DNA of 5,048 nt from Patescibacteria group bacterium (GTDB taxonomy: Bacteria; Patescibacteriota; Microgenomatia; UM-FILTER-40-11), in the NCBI GenBank assembly GCA_023473205.1, contig JAMCYY010000047.1, forward strand, positions 526 to 5,573. The letters run 5' to 3'. How positions within the stretch are numbered: position 1 is the stretch's first letter; each line of letters begins with the position of its first letter. Both the position numbers and the translations under genes were made by a program. Shown here piece by piece: positions 4,703 to 5,048 of this stretch. The notes under the pieces are model-generated. The model did no database searches. It worked only from the letters and a program-made list of their open reading frames with translations, and was not told where the DNA came from.

Positions 4703-5048
4703 ATGCAAAACATAAACTGGTGGGTTATTGGAATAGTTACTTTGCTTTTTATAATTACCTACCTGATTGGCAGATTACATGGTAGGAAACCAGCAGACAT
4801 CCCCACGGATTTAATTGACCTCTACAAAGGAGTTCAAGAACTGCCTGCTAAAGTCTTACAAACTGTCCAAGGTTCGATTAATCCCCAAAAAGGCAAGATG
4901 GCAGAACTTTTGACTTATGCTGAACTTCGTTATGACTATGACCGGATTATTCCTTTAGGACAACCAATTGACTTTATCGGGATTAAAAATGGCGACAGGA
5001 TTGATTTTATCGAAGTTAAGTCCGGACAATTTCACCTCTTGACAGAAG
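4703..5048 (+). CDS. Membrane-anchored endonuclease related to archaeal Holliday junction resolvases (partial, 3' end beyond window)
   Basis: This frame is open from ATG at 4703-4705 to the window edge (115 complete codons). Residues 6-23 (WWVIGIVTLLFIITYLIG) form one membrane segment followed by RLHGRK, so the rest probably lies in the cytoplasm. After a linker comes a PD-(D/E)XK nuclease core: KGKMAELLTYAEL at 63-75 (Glu68), LGQPIDFIGI at 85-94 (Asp90) and IDFIEVKSGQ at 100-109 (Glu104, Lys106). This KGKxxE / PiDFI / FiEVKtG pattern matches the Pfam family described as endonuclease related to archaeal Holliday junction resolvase. The substrate is not known from sequence; DNA cleavage is inferred from intact catalytic residues. 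The gene starts right at the right end of the origin, where dnaN often stands. No clear ribosome binding site is seen, and a DnaA box lies in its leader. Confidence 0.82.
   Translation, partial: MQNINWWVIGIVTLLFIITYLIGRLHGRKPADIPTDLIDLYKGVQELPAKVLQTVQGSINPQKGKMAELLTYAELRYDYDRIIPLGQPIDFIGIKNGDRIDFIEVKSGQFHLLTE

Overview
The window is a compact, AT-rich bacterial chromosome segment holding the replication origin and the conserved rpmH-rnpA-yidD-yidC-jag cluster. It looks like a Candidate Phyla Radiation (Patescibacteria) genome, probably of the Microgenomates type. The reasons are the tight packing, the reduced forms of several proteins (KhpB without its N-terminal domain, a short YidD), the lack of dnaN after dnaA, and an O-antigen-ligase-like N-terminus (PTQLGKHFWP, then DYLSPTIYFWD) that I associate with this group. 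The phylum is an inference. TGA acts as a stop at the natural ends of rpmH, rnpA and jag, so the code is standard and not the TGA=Gly code of Gracilibacteria/SR1.

Layout. From 3069 down to 1, all genes lie on the minus strand in one probable operon: rpmH (ribosomal protein bL34), rnpA (RNase P protein), yidD, yidC (membrane insertase), jag/khpB (KH-R3H RNA-binding protein) and an O-antigen-ligase-like polytopic membrane protein. The genes overlap or are separated by only a few bases, and GTG or TTG starts are used where genes touch. The last gene is split by a 28-bp-period duplication at 598-647 that shifts the frame, and it runs off the left edge of the window at a 21-bp inverted repeat.

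A 137-bp divergent intergenic region (3070-3206) separates rpmH from dnaA (plus strand, 3207-4529) and carries a perfect DnaA box next to the dnaA start. Downstream of dnaA, about 4515-4693 looks like oriC: two perfect DnaA boxes and several degenerate ones, partly spaced 11 bp apart, then a DnaA box / C-run / CTA-TTA arrangement that resembles the unwinding element of Bacillus subtilis, then an AT-rich stretch. A gene beginning at 4703, cut by the right edge, encodes a membrane-anchored PD-(D/E)XK nuclease of the family described as related to archaeal Holliday junction resolvases. It occupies the place where dnaN often sits.

Together the genes cover replication initiation, ribosome and tRNA maturation, and membrane protein insertion, the usual oriC neighbourhood. 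The points most worth a second look are the oriC architecture, the YidC lacking its groove arginine, the truncated YidD, the origin-adjacent nuclease, and the broken ligase gene with its two repeats.
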